A stretch of 64,000 nucleotides of DNA from Pseudomonas sp. AB6 (GCF_034314105.1 NZ_JAVIWJ010000001.1:3225501-3289500), one strand, 5' to 3'; numbered from the stretch's first letter, positions 40,873 to 48,822 are shown. Notes: generated by a model from the sequence alone, not told the origin. Translations and numbers: made by a program.

Positions 40873-40888
40873 AGCACGGCCCGTGCCA
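40873..40888 (-). promoter_or_regulatory. Sigma-54 promoter of pilA
   Basis: On the minus strand the sequence TGGCACG-GGCC-GTGC matches the -24/-12 consensus (TGGCACG-N4-TTGC) with a single mismatch and exact spacing. The predicted start near 40862 leaves a 33-base leader before the pilA ATG. PilR/RpoN control of pilA is established in P. aeruginosa, and both regulators are in this window. Confidence 0.85.
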
Positions 40889-40957
40889 AGCCGTTTAACC
40901 CTGGCGATTCAGGTCAAAAACCGTAAACTCCGCAATAAAAACCTCACCTATAAGCGC

Positions 40958-40984
40958 ACAAACTGACAAATTTGGTCAGTTTGT
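40958..40984. promoter_or_regulatory. Inverted repeat, putative PilR enhancer site
   Basis: Perfect 10-base arms ACAAACTGAC (40958-40967) and GTCAGTTTGT (40975-40984) surround a 7-base spacer. The centre is about 110 bases upstream of the predicted pilA start, in the zone (-80 to -120) where PilR binds in P. aeruginosa. It also lies 68 bases before the pilB start. The role is inferred from position and symmetry. Confidence 0.55.
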
Positions 40985-41051
40985 CTTCGAGGGTTTGGCA
41001 GCACAGCCCGACTACGCTATAACCGTCACATTGTCTGTGTCCGGTGGTCTT

Positions 41052-42752
41052 ATGACTGATGTCGCTTTAACAGGTTTGGCCAAGCAGTTGACGGTAGCAG
41101 GACTGCTCAATGAAAAAGTCGCTCAAGACGCTTATCAGAAAGCTCAGCGCAGCAAAATATCGCTGGTCAGCTATCTGGTGCAGAATAAGCTGCTTAAAAG
41201 TATTGTTCTGGCGGAAATTGCTTCTGAGCAATTTGGTGTGCCGTTTCTAGATTTGAGCAAACTGGATAAAGAGGGACAGCCTAAAGGGCTAGTAAGCGAG
41301 AAATTGATTCGCCAACACCATGTTTTGCCATTGTGGCGACGGGGCAACAAATTATTTGTCGGTATTTCCGACCCTACCAACCACCAAGCTATTACCGATG
41401 TTCAGTTCAGCACCGGACTTAATACTGAAGCGATTCTGGTGGAAGATGACAAGTTAACGGATGCGATCGAGAAGTTTTTCGAGGGTTCCAGCGCTGGCTT
41501 GGGCGACATGGCAGATGTTGACCTGGAAAATCTCGACATCGAATCATTGGACGATAAAAAACAGGACACCATTGCCGGCCAAGATGCGGACGATGCACCC
41601 GTTGTGCGTTTCGTTAATAAGATGCTGCTGGATGCCATTAAGGCAGGCTCATCGGACCTGCATTTTGAGCCGTATGAAAAAACTTACCGGGTGCGCTTAC
41701 GCACCGATGGCATTCTTCACGAAGTCGCCAAGCCGCCCGTTCATTTGGCCAGCAGGATTTCCGCGCGTTTAAAGGTTATGGCCAGTTTGGACATCTCCGA
41801 ACGCCGCCGTCCACAGGATGGCCGGATCAAATTGCGGATTTCCAAAACCAAAGCCATCGACTTTCGAGTCAATACCTTGCCCACCTTGTGGGGCGAAAAG
41901 ATCGTGATGCGGATTCTCGACCCGTCCAGCGCACAGATGGGGATTGATGCCCTCGGCTATGAGCCCGATCAAAAAGAACTGTATCTGGCTGCACTTAAAC
42001 AGCCTCAAGGCATGATTCTAGTCACCGGCCCTACGGGCTCTGGCAAAACCGTTTCGCTCTATACCGGCCTAAATATTCTTAATACCGTGGACATCAACAT
42101 TTCCACCGCCGAAGACCCGGTGGAGATCAACCTGGAAGGCATCAATCAGGTCAACGTCAACCCGCGACAAGGCATGGATTTTTCACAGGCACTGCGTGCG
42201 TTCCTGCGTCAGGATCCGGACGTGATCATGGTTGGGGAAATTCGCGACTTGGAAACGGCGGAAATCGCCATCAAAGCCTCGCAAACCGGCCACATGGTGT
42301 TGTCCACGTTGCACACCAACAGCGCAGCGGAAACCTTGACTCGCCTCCAGCACATGGGCGTAGCCGCATTCAACATCGCAACGGCTATCAACCTGATCAT
42401 TGCTCAACGTCTGGCACGAAAATTGTGTCCACTGTGCAAGAAAGAAGCGGATATCCCCCGTGAAACGCTGATTAAAGAAGGCTTCCCCGAAGACAAAATC
42501 GGCACGTTCAAGATTTACTCGCCGGTCGGCTGTGACCATTGCAACAACGGCTACAAAGGCCGTGTCGGGATTTATGAGGTGGTGAAGAGTACCCCCGAGT
42601 TGCAACGGCTCATCATGGAAGAGGGCAACTCAATGGATATTGCTGTTCAGATGCGTAAAGACGGCTTTAACGACCTGCGTACGTCGGGACTAATGAAGGC
42701 CATGCAGGGCGTCACAAGCCTTGAAGAAATCAACCGTGTGACCAAGGATTAA
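41052..42752 (+). CDS. pilB: Type IV pilus extension ATPase PilB
   Basis: PilB is the hexameric motor that drives pilin assembly. The 566-residue product has an N-terminal MshEN-type domain (about residues 1-150, MTDVALTGLAKQLTVAGLL). Also present are the Walker A motif GPTGSGKT, the Asp box in the EDPVEINLEGINQV region, Walker B with VGEIRDLETAE, and the His box STLHTNSAAETL. A tetracysteine zinc site appears as CPLCKK and CDHCNNGYKGR. The start at 41052 gives the same length as P. aeruginosa PilB. An in-frame ATG 57 bases upstream is unlikely. pilC follows after two bases. Confidence 0.96.
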   Translation: MTDVALTGLAKQLTVAGLLNEKVAQDAYQKAQRSKISLVSYLVQNKLLKSIVLAEIASEQFGVPFLDLSKLDKEGQPKGLVSEKLIRQHHVLPLWRRGNKLFVGISDPTNHQAITDVQFSTGLNTEAILVEDDKLTDAIEKFFEGSSAGLGDMADVDLENLDIESLDDKKQDTIAGQDADDAPVVRFVNKMLLDAIKAGSSDLHFEPYEKTYRVRLRTDGILHEVAKPPVHLASRISARLKVMASLDISERRRPQDGRIKLRISKTKAIDFRVNTLPTLWGEKIVMRILDPSSAQMGIDALGYEPDQKELYLAALKQPQGMILVTGPTGSGKTVSLYTGLNILNTVDINISTAEDPVEINLEGINQVNVNPRQGMDFSQALRAFLRQDPDVIMVGEIRDLETAEIAIKASQTGHMVLSTLHTNSAAETLTRLQHMGVAAFNIATAINLIIAQRLARKLCPLCKKEADIPRETLIKEGFPEDKIGTFKIYSPVGCDHCNNGYKGRVGIYEVVKSTPELQRLIMEEGNSMDIAVQMRKDGFNDLRTSGLMKAMQGVTSLEEINRVTKD

Positions 42753-42754
42753 GC

Positions 42755-43972
42755 ATGGCGACCAAAGTAGTTAAAGTCAGTGTTTATACTTGGGAAGGCA
42801 CGGATAAAAAAGGTGCAAAGCTGACGGGCGAACTGAACGGGCACAACCCTGCCCTGATCAAAGCCCAACTGCGCAAGCAAGGCATAACACCTGTCAAAGT
42901 GCGCAAGAAAACCGTCTCGATTTTTGGTGAAGGCAAAAAGATAAAGCCGATCGATATTGCGTTTTTCACGCGACAGATGGCGACCATGATGAAAGCCGGA
43001 GTTCCGCTGCTGCAATCTTTCGACATTATTGGAGAGAGCTCGGATAACCCGCGAATGAGATCCCTGATCAACGATATTAAGCAGGAAGTGGCCGCAGGTA
43101 ACAGCTTCGCTTCTTCCTTGAGGAAGAAGCCAGAATATTTCGATGATCTTTATTGCAGTTTGGTTGATGCTGGCGAGCAAGCGGGCGCTTTGGAAGCTTT
43201 ACTGGAACGGGTGGCGACCTACAAAGAAAAGACAGAAATGCTCAAAGCAAAAATAAAGAAGGCCATGACTTATCCCATAGCGGTGGTAATCGTCGCCTTG
43301 ATTGTTTCGGCAATTCTCCTCATAAAAGTTGTTCCGCAATTTCAGTCCGTCTTTTCAAGCTTCGGCGCAAAGTTACCCACATTTACGTTAATGGTCATTG
43401 GCCTTTCTGAACTACTGCAGAATTGGTGGTATATCGTTTTAGCGGCAACTATTGTTTCAATATATGCATTTAAACGAGCCTACAAAACCTCTCAAAAATT
43501 TCGCGACACATTAGACCGCGGGCTACTCAAAGTCCCCATCGTTGGCCCCCTCATCTACAAATCATCGGTCGCCCGCTACGCCCGCACCTTGTCCACCACG
43601 TTTGCAGCCGGTGTGCCGTTGGTCGAAGCCCTCGAGTCAGTAGCCGGCGCCACGGGCAATGTAGTTTTCCGAAACGCCGTTAACCGAATCAAACTCGACG
43701 TTTCCACCGGCATGCAGCTGAATTTTTCGATGCGCACCACGGGGGTATTTCCCACGCTGGCAATTCAAATGACCGCCATCGGTGAAGAGTCAGGCGCTTT
43801 AGACTCAATGCTCGATAAAGTCGCGACCTTTTATGAAGATGAAGTAGACGGTATGGTCGACAACATGACGGCACTGATGGAGCCGTTCATCATGGCCGTC
43901 CTCGGCGTCGTAGTCGGCGGTCTCGTCATCGCTATGTACCTTCCCATCTTCCAGCTCGGAAACGTCGTTTAA
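42755..43972 (+). CDS. pilC: Type IV pilus platform protein PilC
   Basis: PilC is the inner-membrane platform (GspF family) that couples the PilB/PilT motors to pilin addition. The 405-residue product has two GspF domains: ARQMATMMKAGVPLLQSFD near residue 70 and the repeat ARTLSTTFAAGVPLVEALE near residue 275. Three membrane segments lie near residues 170-190, 215-240 and 375-395. The stretch 43381-43500 is only about 35% GC while 43621-43680 is about 62%, a sharp step. It lies between pilB and pilD with 2-base and 1-base gaps. Confidence 0.96.
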   Translation: MATKVVKVSVYTWEGTDKKGAKLTGELNGHNPALIKAQLRKQGITPVKVRKKTVSIFGEGKKIKPIDIAFFTRQMATMMKAGVPLLQSFDIIGESSDNPRMRSLINDIKQEVAAGNSFASSLRKKPEYFDDLYCSLVDAGEQAGALEALLERVATYKEKTEMLKAKIKKAMTYPIAVVIVALIVSAILLIKVVPQFQSVFSSFGAKLPTFTLMVIGLSELLQNWWYIVLAATIVSIYAFKRAYKTSQKFRDTLDRGLLKVPIVGPLIYKSSVARYARTLSTTFAAGVPLVEALESVAGATGNVVFRNAVNRIKLDVSTGMQLNFSMRTTGVFPTLAIQMTAIGEESGALDSMLDKVATFYEDEVDGMVDNMTALMEPFIMAVLGVVVGGLVIAMYLPIFQLGNVV

Positions 43973-43973
43973 C

Positions 43974-44846
43974 ATGCCGCTCATTAATCTGCTGGCCAGT
44001 TCTGCGCTGGCCTTTGTTATTTGCGCTCTAGTCTTAGGCCTGCTGGTCGGCAGCTTCCTGAATGTGGTCATCTATCGCCTGCCCATCATGCTCGACCGTG
44101 ACTGGAAGTCCCAAGCCAGGGAGATGCTTGCCCTCCCTGCTGAGCCGGAACCTGACACCTTTAATCTGATGCTCCCCCACTCCCGCTGCCCGCATTGCGC
44201 ACACAAGATTCGTGCGTGGGAGAACTTGCCGGTGATCAGTTATTTGTTCCTCGGCGGTAAGTGCTCTGGCTGTAAAGCGCCGATCAGTAAACGTTACCCA
44301 ATCGTTGAACTTGCCTGCGGGTTGCTTTCGGCGTTTATTGCCTGGCATTTCGGGTTCGGTTGGCAGGCGATAGCAATGTTGGTACTGGCCTGGGGCCTGT
44401 TGGCGATGAGTTTGATTGATGCGGACCATCAACTGCTGCCCGACGCATTGGTGCTGCCCTTGTTGTGGCTGGGGTTGATTGTGAACACTTTTGGTCTGTT
44501 CACTAACTTGCACGATGCCTTGTGGGGGGCGGTGGCCGGTTACATGAGCCTGTGGCTGGTGTTTTGGATATTTAAGTTGGTGACCGGCAAGGAAGGCATG
44601 GGCTATGGCGACTTTAAGTTGCTGGCGATGCTCGGCGCATGGGGCGGTTGGCAGATTCTGCCGCTGACGATTCTGCTGGCGTCGCTGGTGGGCGCGGTGT
44701 TGGGCTTGATCCTGTTGCGTTTGCGCAACGCCAGTACCAGCACACCAATTCCCTTCGGTCCTTATTTGGCGATTGCAGGCTGGATCGCGCTGCTCTGGGG
44801 TGGTCAAATAACCGCCTCTTACATGCAGTTTGCCGGTTTCAGATGA
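43974..44846 (+). CDS. pilD: Prepilin peptidase/N-methyltransferase PilD
   Basis: PilD removes the leader of type IV prepilins and type II pseudopilins and methylates the new N-terminal residue. The 290-residue polytopic enzyme has the cytoplasmic tetracysteine motif CPHCAHK...CSGCK. The two catalytic aspartates are in [12 protein letters not shown] and GMGYGDFK. All prepilins in this window (PilA, E, W, X) carry a matching cleavage site. Its TGA overlaps the coaE ATG. Confidence 0.97.
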   Translation: MPLINLLASSALAFVICALVLGLLVGSFLNVVIYRLPIMLDRDWKSQAREMLALPAEPEPDTFNLMLPHSRCPHCAHKIRAWENLPVISYLFLGGKCSGCKAPISKRYPIVELACGLLSAFIAWHFGFGWQAIAMLVLAWGLLAMSLIDADHQLLPDALVLPLLWLGLIVNTFGLFTNLHDALWGAVAGYMSLWLVFWIFKLVTGKEGMGYGDFKLLAMLGAWGGWQILPLTILLASLVGAVLGLILLRLRNASTSTPIPFGPYLAIAGWIALLWGGQITASYMQFAGFR

Positions 44847-45466
44847 CCAAAAACCCTTTCAAACCCTGGATTCTCGGCCTCACTGGCGGCATCGGTAGCG
44901 GCAAAAGCGCAGCGGCGCAGTGCTTTACAGACCTAGGCGTGCACTTGGTGGATGCGGACCACGCCGCACGCTGGGTGGTCGAACCCGGTCGGCCGGCACT
45001 GGCGCAAATCGTCGAGCACTTCGGGGCTGGTGTGTTGCAGCCTGATGGGCAACTGGACCGCTCCGCATTGCGCGGTCTGGTCTTTCAGAACCCTGAACAG
45101 CGGCGCTGGCTTGAGGCTTTGCTGCATCCGCTGATCGGCCAAGAGATTATGAGTGACCTGGCTCGGGCAGAATCGCCCTATGCGATTCTGGTTTCGCCGC
45201 TTCTCGTGGAGTCAGGCCAATACAAACTGACCCAGCGCGTGTTGGTGATTGATGCTCCTGAGGATCTTCAAATCCAGCGCACCATGCTTCGCGATAGCAC
45301 CAGCGAGGAGCAGGTCAAAGCCATTCTCAACGCCCAGGCCAACCGCGAATTACGCCTGAGTCATGCCGATGATGTGCTGGTCAACGACCGCGATCCTGCC
45401 TGGCTTAAAAGCGAAGTTGAGCGCTTGCATCATTTTTATTTAACTTTACATGGAGGCCAACCATGA
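44843..45466 (+). CDS. coaE: Dephospho-CoA kinase
   Basis: CoaE phosphorylates dephospho-CoA at the 3' hydroxyl, the last step of CoA synthesis. The 207-residue product has the P-loop [14 protein letters not shown] near residue 15 and the [13 protein letters not shown] substrate loop. I start at the ATG at 44843, overlapping the pilD stop (ATGA). Earlier starts in the frame run through pilD. yacG overlaps its 3' end by four bases. Confidence 0.97.
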   Translation: MTKNPFKPWILGLTGGIGSGKSAAAQCFTDLGVHLVDADHAARWVVEPGRPALAQIVEHFGAGVLQPDGQLDRSALRGLVFQNPEQRRWLEALLHPLIGQEIMSDLARAESPYAILVSPLLVESGQYKLTQRVLVIDAPEDLQIQRTMLRDSTSEEQVKAILNAQANRELRLSHADDVLVNDRDPAWLKSEVERLHHFYLTLHGGQP

Positions 45467-45666
45467 GCCAGCCCTTGACCGTCGAATGCCCTACCTGTGG
45501 CGCCCCTGTGGAATGGAGCGCCGCCAGCCTGTTTCGACCGTTCTGCTCTGATCGCTGCAAACTGATAGATTTAGGCGCATGGGCTTCCGAAGAGCATGCG
45601 ATCCCGGTGGGCCCGGACGCAGAAGACGAGTCGTTCTCGGGCGATTTTCCGTCCCGCGACCATTGA
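45463..45666 (+). CDS. yacG: DNA gyrase inhibitor YacG
   Basis: YacG is a small zinc protein that binds GyrB and inhibits gyrase in E. coli. The 67-residue product has the four zinc cysteines in VECPTCGAP and [14 protein letters not shown]. The tail is acidic. It is coupled to coaE by an ATGA overlap, completing pilBCD-coaE-yacG, and a hairpin follows. Confidence 0.95.
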   Translation: MSQPLTVECPTCGAPVEWSAASLFRPFCSDRCKLIDLGAWASEEHAIPVGPDAEDESFSGDFPSRDH

Positions 45667-45674
45667 TCAAGCCT

Positions 45675-45701
45675 GACCGCTGATTGCAATGATCAGCGGT
45701 C
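45675..45701. terminator. Hairpin between convergent yacG and the ECF permease gene
   Basis: The arms GACCGCTGAT (45675-45684) and ATCAGCGGTC (45692-45701) form a perfect 10-bp stem with a 7-base loop. The right arm overlaps the last codons and stop of the permease gene. It is placed to end transcription from both sides. Confidence 0.65.
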
Positions 45702-46391
45702 GCTGTTTGAAGGCTTCTCCTCGTTCCAAGGCGCAGACAGGTATCGGGTACGATTGAATGTCTCAAGCCACTCAGGACAAAACACCACGAACGCACTGAC
45801 CACCATGCCGTTGATGAACGCCTCGGGAAAGATGATCAACCACAGGTAGCCCACGAAGTCTTCTAGCCACTCTGGCATCGCAAACAACCCGTCGAACCAC
45901 AGCAGGACCAATCCCAGCAACAGGCACAACAAGGCGGATATCGCTGCAGCTAGAAAGCCTGAACAATAGATGTATACAAAGGGATTTTTGGGTCGTGCGC
46001 GCTCTACCAGCAGGGCGCAAGCCTCTGTCACCATCACCGGCAAGGCGATCAACAACAGGCCGTTCACGCCCAATGCAGCAAAGTCCTGTCGACCCAGTAG
46101 TAGCAACCCCAATTGCGCCAATAGCCCACCCATAATCGCCAACGGCCAATCGAGCAGCAGGGTCACGGCGGTCATGCCAATAAAGTGATAAGAAACACCC
46201 GTATCGAAATCCCGCCGCACCAGCCATAGCAGGAACAGCGCAAACACCGTGCCGTAAAACAAATGCTGGCGACGGTTGTCAGTAAACAACTCGACCCAAG
46301 GTGAACGCCATAGCGCCCACAGCACTAAAGGTACATACAGCAACCAACCAACGACCATGGTTTCCGGGGAGAGCACATGGGCGCTGATCAT
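45693..46391 (-). CDS. Orphan energy-coupling-factor type permease (CbiM-like)
   Basis: The 232-residue membrane protein has six or seven hydrophobic segments. It resembles the CbiM/NikM group of metal-binding S components of ECF transporters. A histidine sits near the N-terminus (MISAHVLSPE), where CbiM proteins bind Co2+ or Ni2+. No CbiN, CbiQ or CbiO partner and no cobalamin riboswitch is seen nearby. Substrate and partners are therefore unknown; orphan CbiM-like proteins occur in many proteobacteria. It converges on yacG. Confidence 0.75.
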   Translation of the reverse strand: MISAHVLSPETMVVGWLLYVPLVLWALWRSPWVELFTDNRRQHLFYGTVFALFLLWLVRRDFDTGVSYHFIGMTAVTLLLDWPLAIMGGLLAQLGLLLLGRQDFAALGVNGLLLIALPVMVTEACALLVERARPKNPFVYIYCSGFLAAAISALLCLLLGLVLLWFDGLFAMPEWLEDFVGYLWLIIFPEAFINGMVVSAFVVFCPEWLETFNRTRYLSAPWNEEKPSNSDR

Positions 46392-46591
46392 AGTGCGGCG
46401 CCGAGCAGGAAAACGATGTCAATGTTCAATTAAATCTCCTTATCGTCGCTTTCGTTATACAGAGGAGAAATTCGTCACCACCCGCGAACATCAAAATCGC
46501 GGCTTGCCGGTTTGGGCTAAATAATGCTCCAAAGTCTACACCTCCTCATTCTTGCTTTCAGTTATCACACGTTGGACGCTAAGCTTGGCCT

Positions 46592-47221
46592 ATGGATGAC
46601 TCTGACTACTTACGCCTGCTCACGATTCAGGCCGAACAAGCCAACGCATTTCTTTCCAATGCGCGTAAGTGGGAGCGCGAGCGCTGGGTTTGTCAGCGGT
46701 TATTACAAGGGTTGAACATTGCACATCGCAACGAAGACTTCACCCCGGCCGGACAGGAGCCGCCCGACGTGCTGTTTCGCGAGGCCAGCTTTGAGGTGTT
46801 TTTTGTGCTGGATGAAGGTCGGCGCTTAAACGACGAATGGCGTGAAGAGTTGCAACGGCGGCGCAGTGCTTTTTCGTTGAGACAATTGGTACGCCGTGAA
46901 GCCAAGCCAAAACGGATCTCTGCGCCAGAACTGCTTCAGCGCTTGGCGCCGACCCTACGTAAAAAAGCGCACAACTATCGAGAGCGTGGGCTAGACCTCG
47001 GGGAGCTGGATATCATTGCGTTTGCCAGCCTCAAGCGGGAAGTCCTCGATCTGAACAGTCATTTTCCACCGCCGACTGAATATTTGCGCCAAGGCTGGCG
47101 CTCATTGTCATTGGTCGGTCCAACCTTTGCCCGGGTATTGTTTGCGCACCCCGATGCACCGGATTTTTTACGCACTAACCTTGGCCGTAGCGTGGTTTTT
47201 GACGTAGGTATCAGCCTATGA
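46592..47221 (+). CDS. DUF1780 protein
   Basis: The 209-residue product fits the DUF1780 family seen mainly in pseudomonads; its function is not established. It is charged and without signal or membrane segments. Notable stretches are EVFFVLDEGRRLNDEWREE and DLGELDIIAFASLKREVLD, the latter resembling the acidic core of a restriction-endonuclease-like fold, though this is only an impression. It overlaps the MOSC gene by four bases (ATGA), so the two are coupled. Confidence 0.8.
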   Translation: MDDSDYLRLLTIQAEQANAFLSNARKWERERWVCQRLLQGLNIAHRNEDFTPAGQEPPDVLFREASFEVFFVLDEGRRLNDEWREELQRRRSAFSLRQLVRREAKPKRISAPELLQRLAPTLRKKAHNYRERGLDLGELDIIAFASLKREVLDLNSHFPPPTEYLRQGWRSLSLVGPTFARVLFAHPDAPDFLRTNLGRSVVFDVGISL

Positions 47222-47727
47222 GTCCGTTGCAGGAACTCCTCGCCGACGTACCTCAGCGGGGTCGTGTGCGCTGGATTGGCGTGCGGCCAGAGTCGCGCAT
47301 CGACATGATCGAGCTGGATGCCGTGGAGGCGCGCCGCGAAGCTGGGCTGACCGGTGATCATTCACGGCCCGGCCCGCGTAACGCCAGGCAAGTGACGTTG
47401 ATCCAATGGGAACATCTTGCCGTAGTCAGCTCGTTGTTAAGTCGCGCCGACGATAACCCCATCGTGCCGCAAGACCTGCGGCGAAACCTGGTGATCAGCG
47501 GCATCAATTTATTCAGTCTAAAGGGCCGACGCTTCAAGATCGGCCAGGCGATTCTGGAAACCACAGGATGGTGCCAGCCTTGTGCCCGCCTTGAACATCG
47601 ACTTGGCCACGGGACGTTTCAAGCCTTACGCGGCCATGGCGGAATTACGGCACGGGTGCTACAAAGCGGAATCATCCGACTGGATGACGCCCTCTGCGTC
47701 GAACTACTGGAATTCATCCAAACCTGA
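47218..47727 (+). CDS. MOSC domain protein
   Basis: MOSC domains bind or carry sulfur, often in connection with molybdenum cofactor. The 169-residue single-domain product has the conserved Cys in TTGWCQPCARLE and the glycine-rich stretch ALRGHGGITARV. Standalone MOSC proteins such as YiiM detoxify N-hydroxylated bases, so that activity is possible. The tight overlap with the DUF1780 gene suggests a joint task. Confidence 0.85.
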   Translation: MSPLQELLADVPQRGRVRWIGVRPESRIDMIELDAVEARREAGLTGDHSRPGPRNARQVTLIQWEHLAVVSSLLSRADDNPIVPQDLRRNLVISGINLFSLKGRRFKIGQAILETTGWCQPCARLEHRLGHGTFQALRGHGGITARVLQSGIIRLDDALCVELLEFIQT

Positions 47728-47764
47728 CTTTTATCCGCGTGTTTCATTATCCAATGAGGCTCAC

Positions 47765-47938
47765 ATGACTAGCCGCCTAAACCCCGATGACCAGCAACGT
47801 GTCGAAGAGTATCTGCACACATCTCAGCATCAGATCGAGCGCAAGCCTTTTCGGCCGTGGCTGCTTCTTATCGTGGTAGTGGCGGTCACGGTTGGTTTGG
47901 GCCTGCTGAGCCGCTTGTTGAGTTACATGGCGCTCTAA
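47765..47938 (+). CDS. DUF3094 family small membrane protein
   Basis: This 57-residue protein (MTSRLNPDDQQRVEEYLHTS...) has a polar N-terminal helix and one C-terminal membrane segment (WLLLIVVVAVTVGLGLLSRLL). It resembles DUF3094 proteins conserved in Pseudomonas. The function is unknown. The ATG at 47765 is chosen because longer forms run through the MOSC gene. It is 37 bases after that gene, and a terminator follows. Confidence 0.75.
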   Translation: MTSRLNPDDQQRVEEYLHTSQHQIERKPFRPWLLLIVVVAVTVGLGLLSRLLSYMAL

Positions 47939-48008
47939 AGGCTGGCACGGCTTAGCTAATTTTCGTCCAATTTTTTGGGGTCAGATCAGACGCGTTTATT
48001 TCAGGCAT

Positions 48009-48036
48009 AAAAAAAGCGCCCCGAAGGGCGCCTTTT
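48009..48036. terminator. Bidirectional terminator after the DUF3094 gene and the tRNA cluster
   Basis: The hairpin GGCGCCC-ttcg-GGGCGCC (read on the minus strand) is flanked by A residues on one side and five T residues on the other. It can end the plus-strand DUF3094 transcript and the minus-strand tRNA-Pro transcript. Confidence 0.85.
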
Positions 48037-48103
48037 TCATTTGGCTTCGATGCGCGAAGCATCTGGCCTGTATCTTCAAACCCATAACAACATGAGTAGA
48101 AAA

Positions 48104-48180
48104 TGGTCGGGGTAAGGGGATTCGAACTCCTGACATCCTGCTCCCAAAGCAGGCGCGCTACCGGACTGCGCTATACCCCG
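48104..48180 (-). tRNA. tRNA-Pro (anticodon UGG), copy 2
   Basis: A 77-base cloverleaf with encoded CCA: acceptor CGGGGTA/TACCCCG and anticodon loop containing TTTGGGA. It is identical over its whole length to the copy at 48360-48436. It lies downstream of the hairpin at 48187-48217, so it may be transcribed less than the other copy or by read-through. Confidence 0.96.
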
Positions 48181-48186
48181 GTTATA

Positions 48187-48217
48187 CAAAAAGGCACCTA
48201 GTAAAAGGTGCCTTTTA
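48187..48217 (-). terminator. Hairpin between tRNA-Lys and the last tRNA-Pro
   Basis: On the minus strand AAAAGGCACCT and AGGTGCCTTTT form a stem around a short loop, followed by T residues. It would cut the tRNA operon after tRNA-Lys, or act as a processing stem between tRNAs. Confidence 0.65.
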
Positions 48218-48278
48218 GATTGGGTGATGCTTTTGGCATCACTCCCTAAGATTCAACCCGGTACAACCCGGCAGAAAA

Positions 48279-48354
48279 TGGTGGGTCGTGTGGGATTCGA
48301 ACCTACGACCAATTGGTTAAAAGCCAACTGCTCTACCAACTGAGCTAACGACCC
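48279..48354 (-). tRNA. tRNA-Lys (anticodon UUU)
   Basis: A 76-base cloverleaf with encoded CCA: acceptor GGGTCGT/ACGACCC, D-arm GCTC/GAGC and anticodon loop CTTTTAA. It decodes AAA and AAG. It is five bases downstream of the first tRNA-Pro, so both come from one precursor. Confidence 0.96.
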
Positions 48355-48359
48355 AAAAA

Positions 48360-48436
48360 TGGTCGGGGTAAGGGGATTCGAACTCCTGACATCCTGCTCC
48401 CAAAGCAGGCGCGCTACCGGACTGCGCTATACCCCG
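48360..48436 (-). tRNA. tRNA-Pro (anticodon UGG), copy 1
   Basis: The same 77-base sequence as the copy at 48104-48180, with acceptor CGGGGTA/TACCCCG, anticodon TGG in the loop TTTGGGA, and CCA encoded. It lies between tRNA-Asn and tRNA-Lys. Confidence 0.96.
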
Positions 48437-48458
48437 ATGTGGCTACATCTAGAATAAG

Positions 48459-48534
48459 TGGCTCCACGACCTGGACTCGAACCAGGGACCCAATGATTAA
48501 CAGTCATTTGCTCTACCAACTGAGCTATCGCGGA
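48459..48534 (-). tRNA. tRNA-Asn (anticodon GUU)
   Basis: A 76-base cloverleaf with encoded CCA: 5' end TCCGCGA, anticodon loop CTGTTAA, T-loop TTCGAGT. It is the first tRNA of the minus-strand cluster, about 100 bases from a strong promoter. In this organism gatCAB suggests that Asn-tRNA may be formed at least partly by transamidation. Confidence 0.96.
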
Positions 48535-48640
48535 ACTATCGATTTCAGACGCAACTTTACAACTACATCGCTGAATTAACTACTTATTTCAGCCTCTTCG
48601 ACTATTTCGCATCGCTGCGTTAGCATCTCTGAGGCGCGCT

Positions 48641-48668
48641 ATTCTACAATTTTAAAAAAGACTGTCAA
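48641..48668 (-). promoter_or_regulatory. Strong promoter of the tRNA cluster
   Basis: On the minus strand a perfect TTGACA (48663-48668) and TAGAAT (48641-48646) are 16 bases apart. A GC-rich discriminator AGCGCGCC follows, the hallmark of stringently controlled stable-RNA promoters. An A/T-rich stretch lies upstream. The start should be near 48634. Confidence 0.85.
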
Positions 48669-48767
48669 CCCTTAAAACTGCATTTAAGACAATGATTTGC
48701 GTTTTTTTCTACTCTCCTATGAGAACGCTCAAAATAGAGGTTTCTCACCGTAAGCTGCTATGCCCAT

Positions 48768-48795
48768 AAAAAAAGACCCTCACCGAGAGGGCCTT
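48768..48795 (-). terminator. clpB terminator
   Basis: On the minus strand GGCCCTC-tcggt-GAGGGTC is followed by seven T residues. The hairpin begins about 27 bases after the clpB stop. Confidence 0.85.
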
Positions 48796-48822
48796 AGTTT
48801 ATAGAGCAAAGCCGTGATCCGA

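Noticed and set aside
44034..44807. A 257-codon Gln/His-rich frame opposite pilD
   Set aside because: Its composition (runs of Q, H, R, P) is what results from reading Leu/Trp-rich membrane-protein codons backwards; pilD itself has all catalytic motifs.
46392..46591. Cobalamin riboswitch upstream of the CbiM-like permease gene
   Set aside because: The gap is under 200 bases, and I see neither a B12-box-like sequence nor the multi-stem layout; the leader on the permease side is also very short before other sequence begins.
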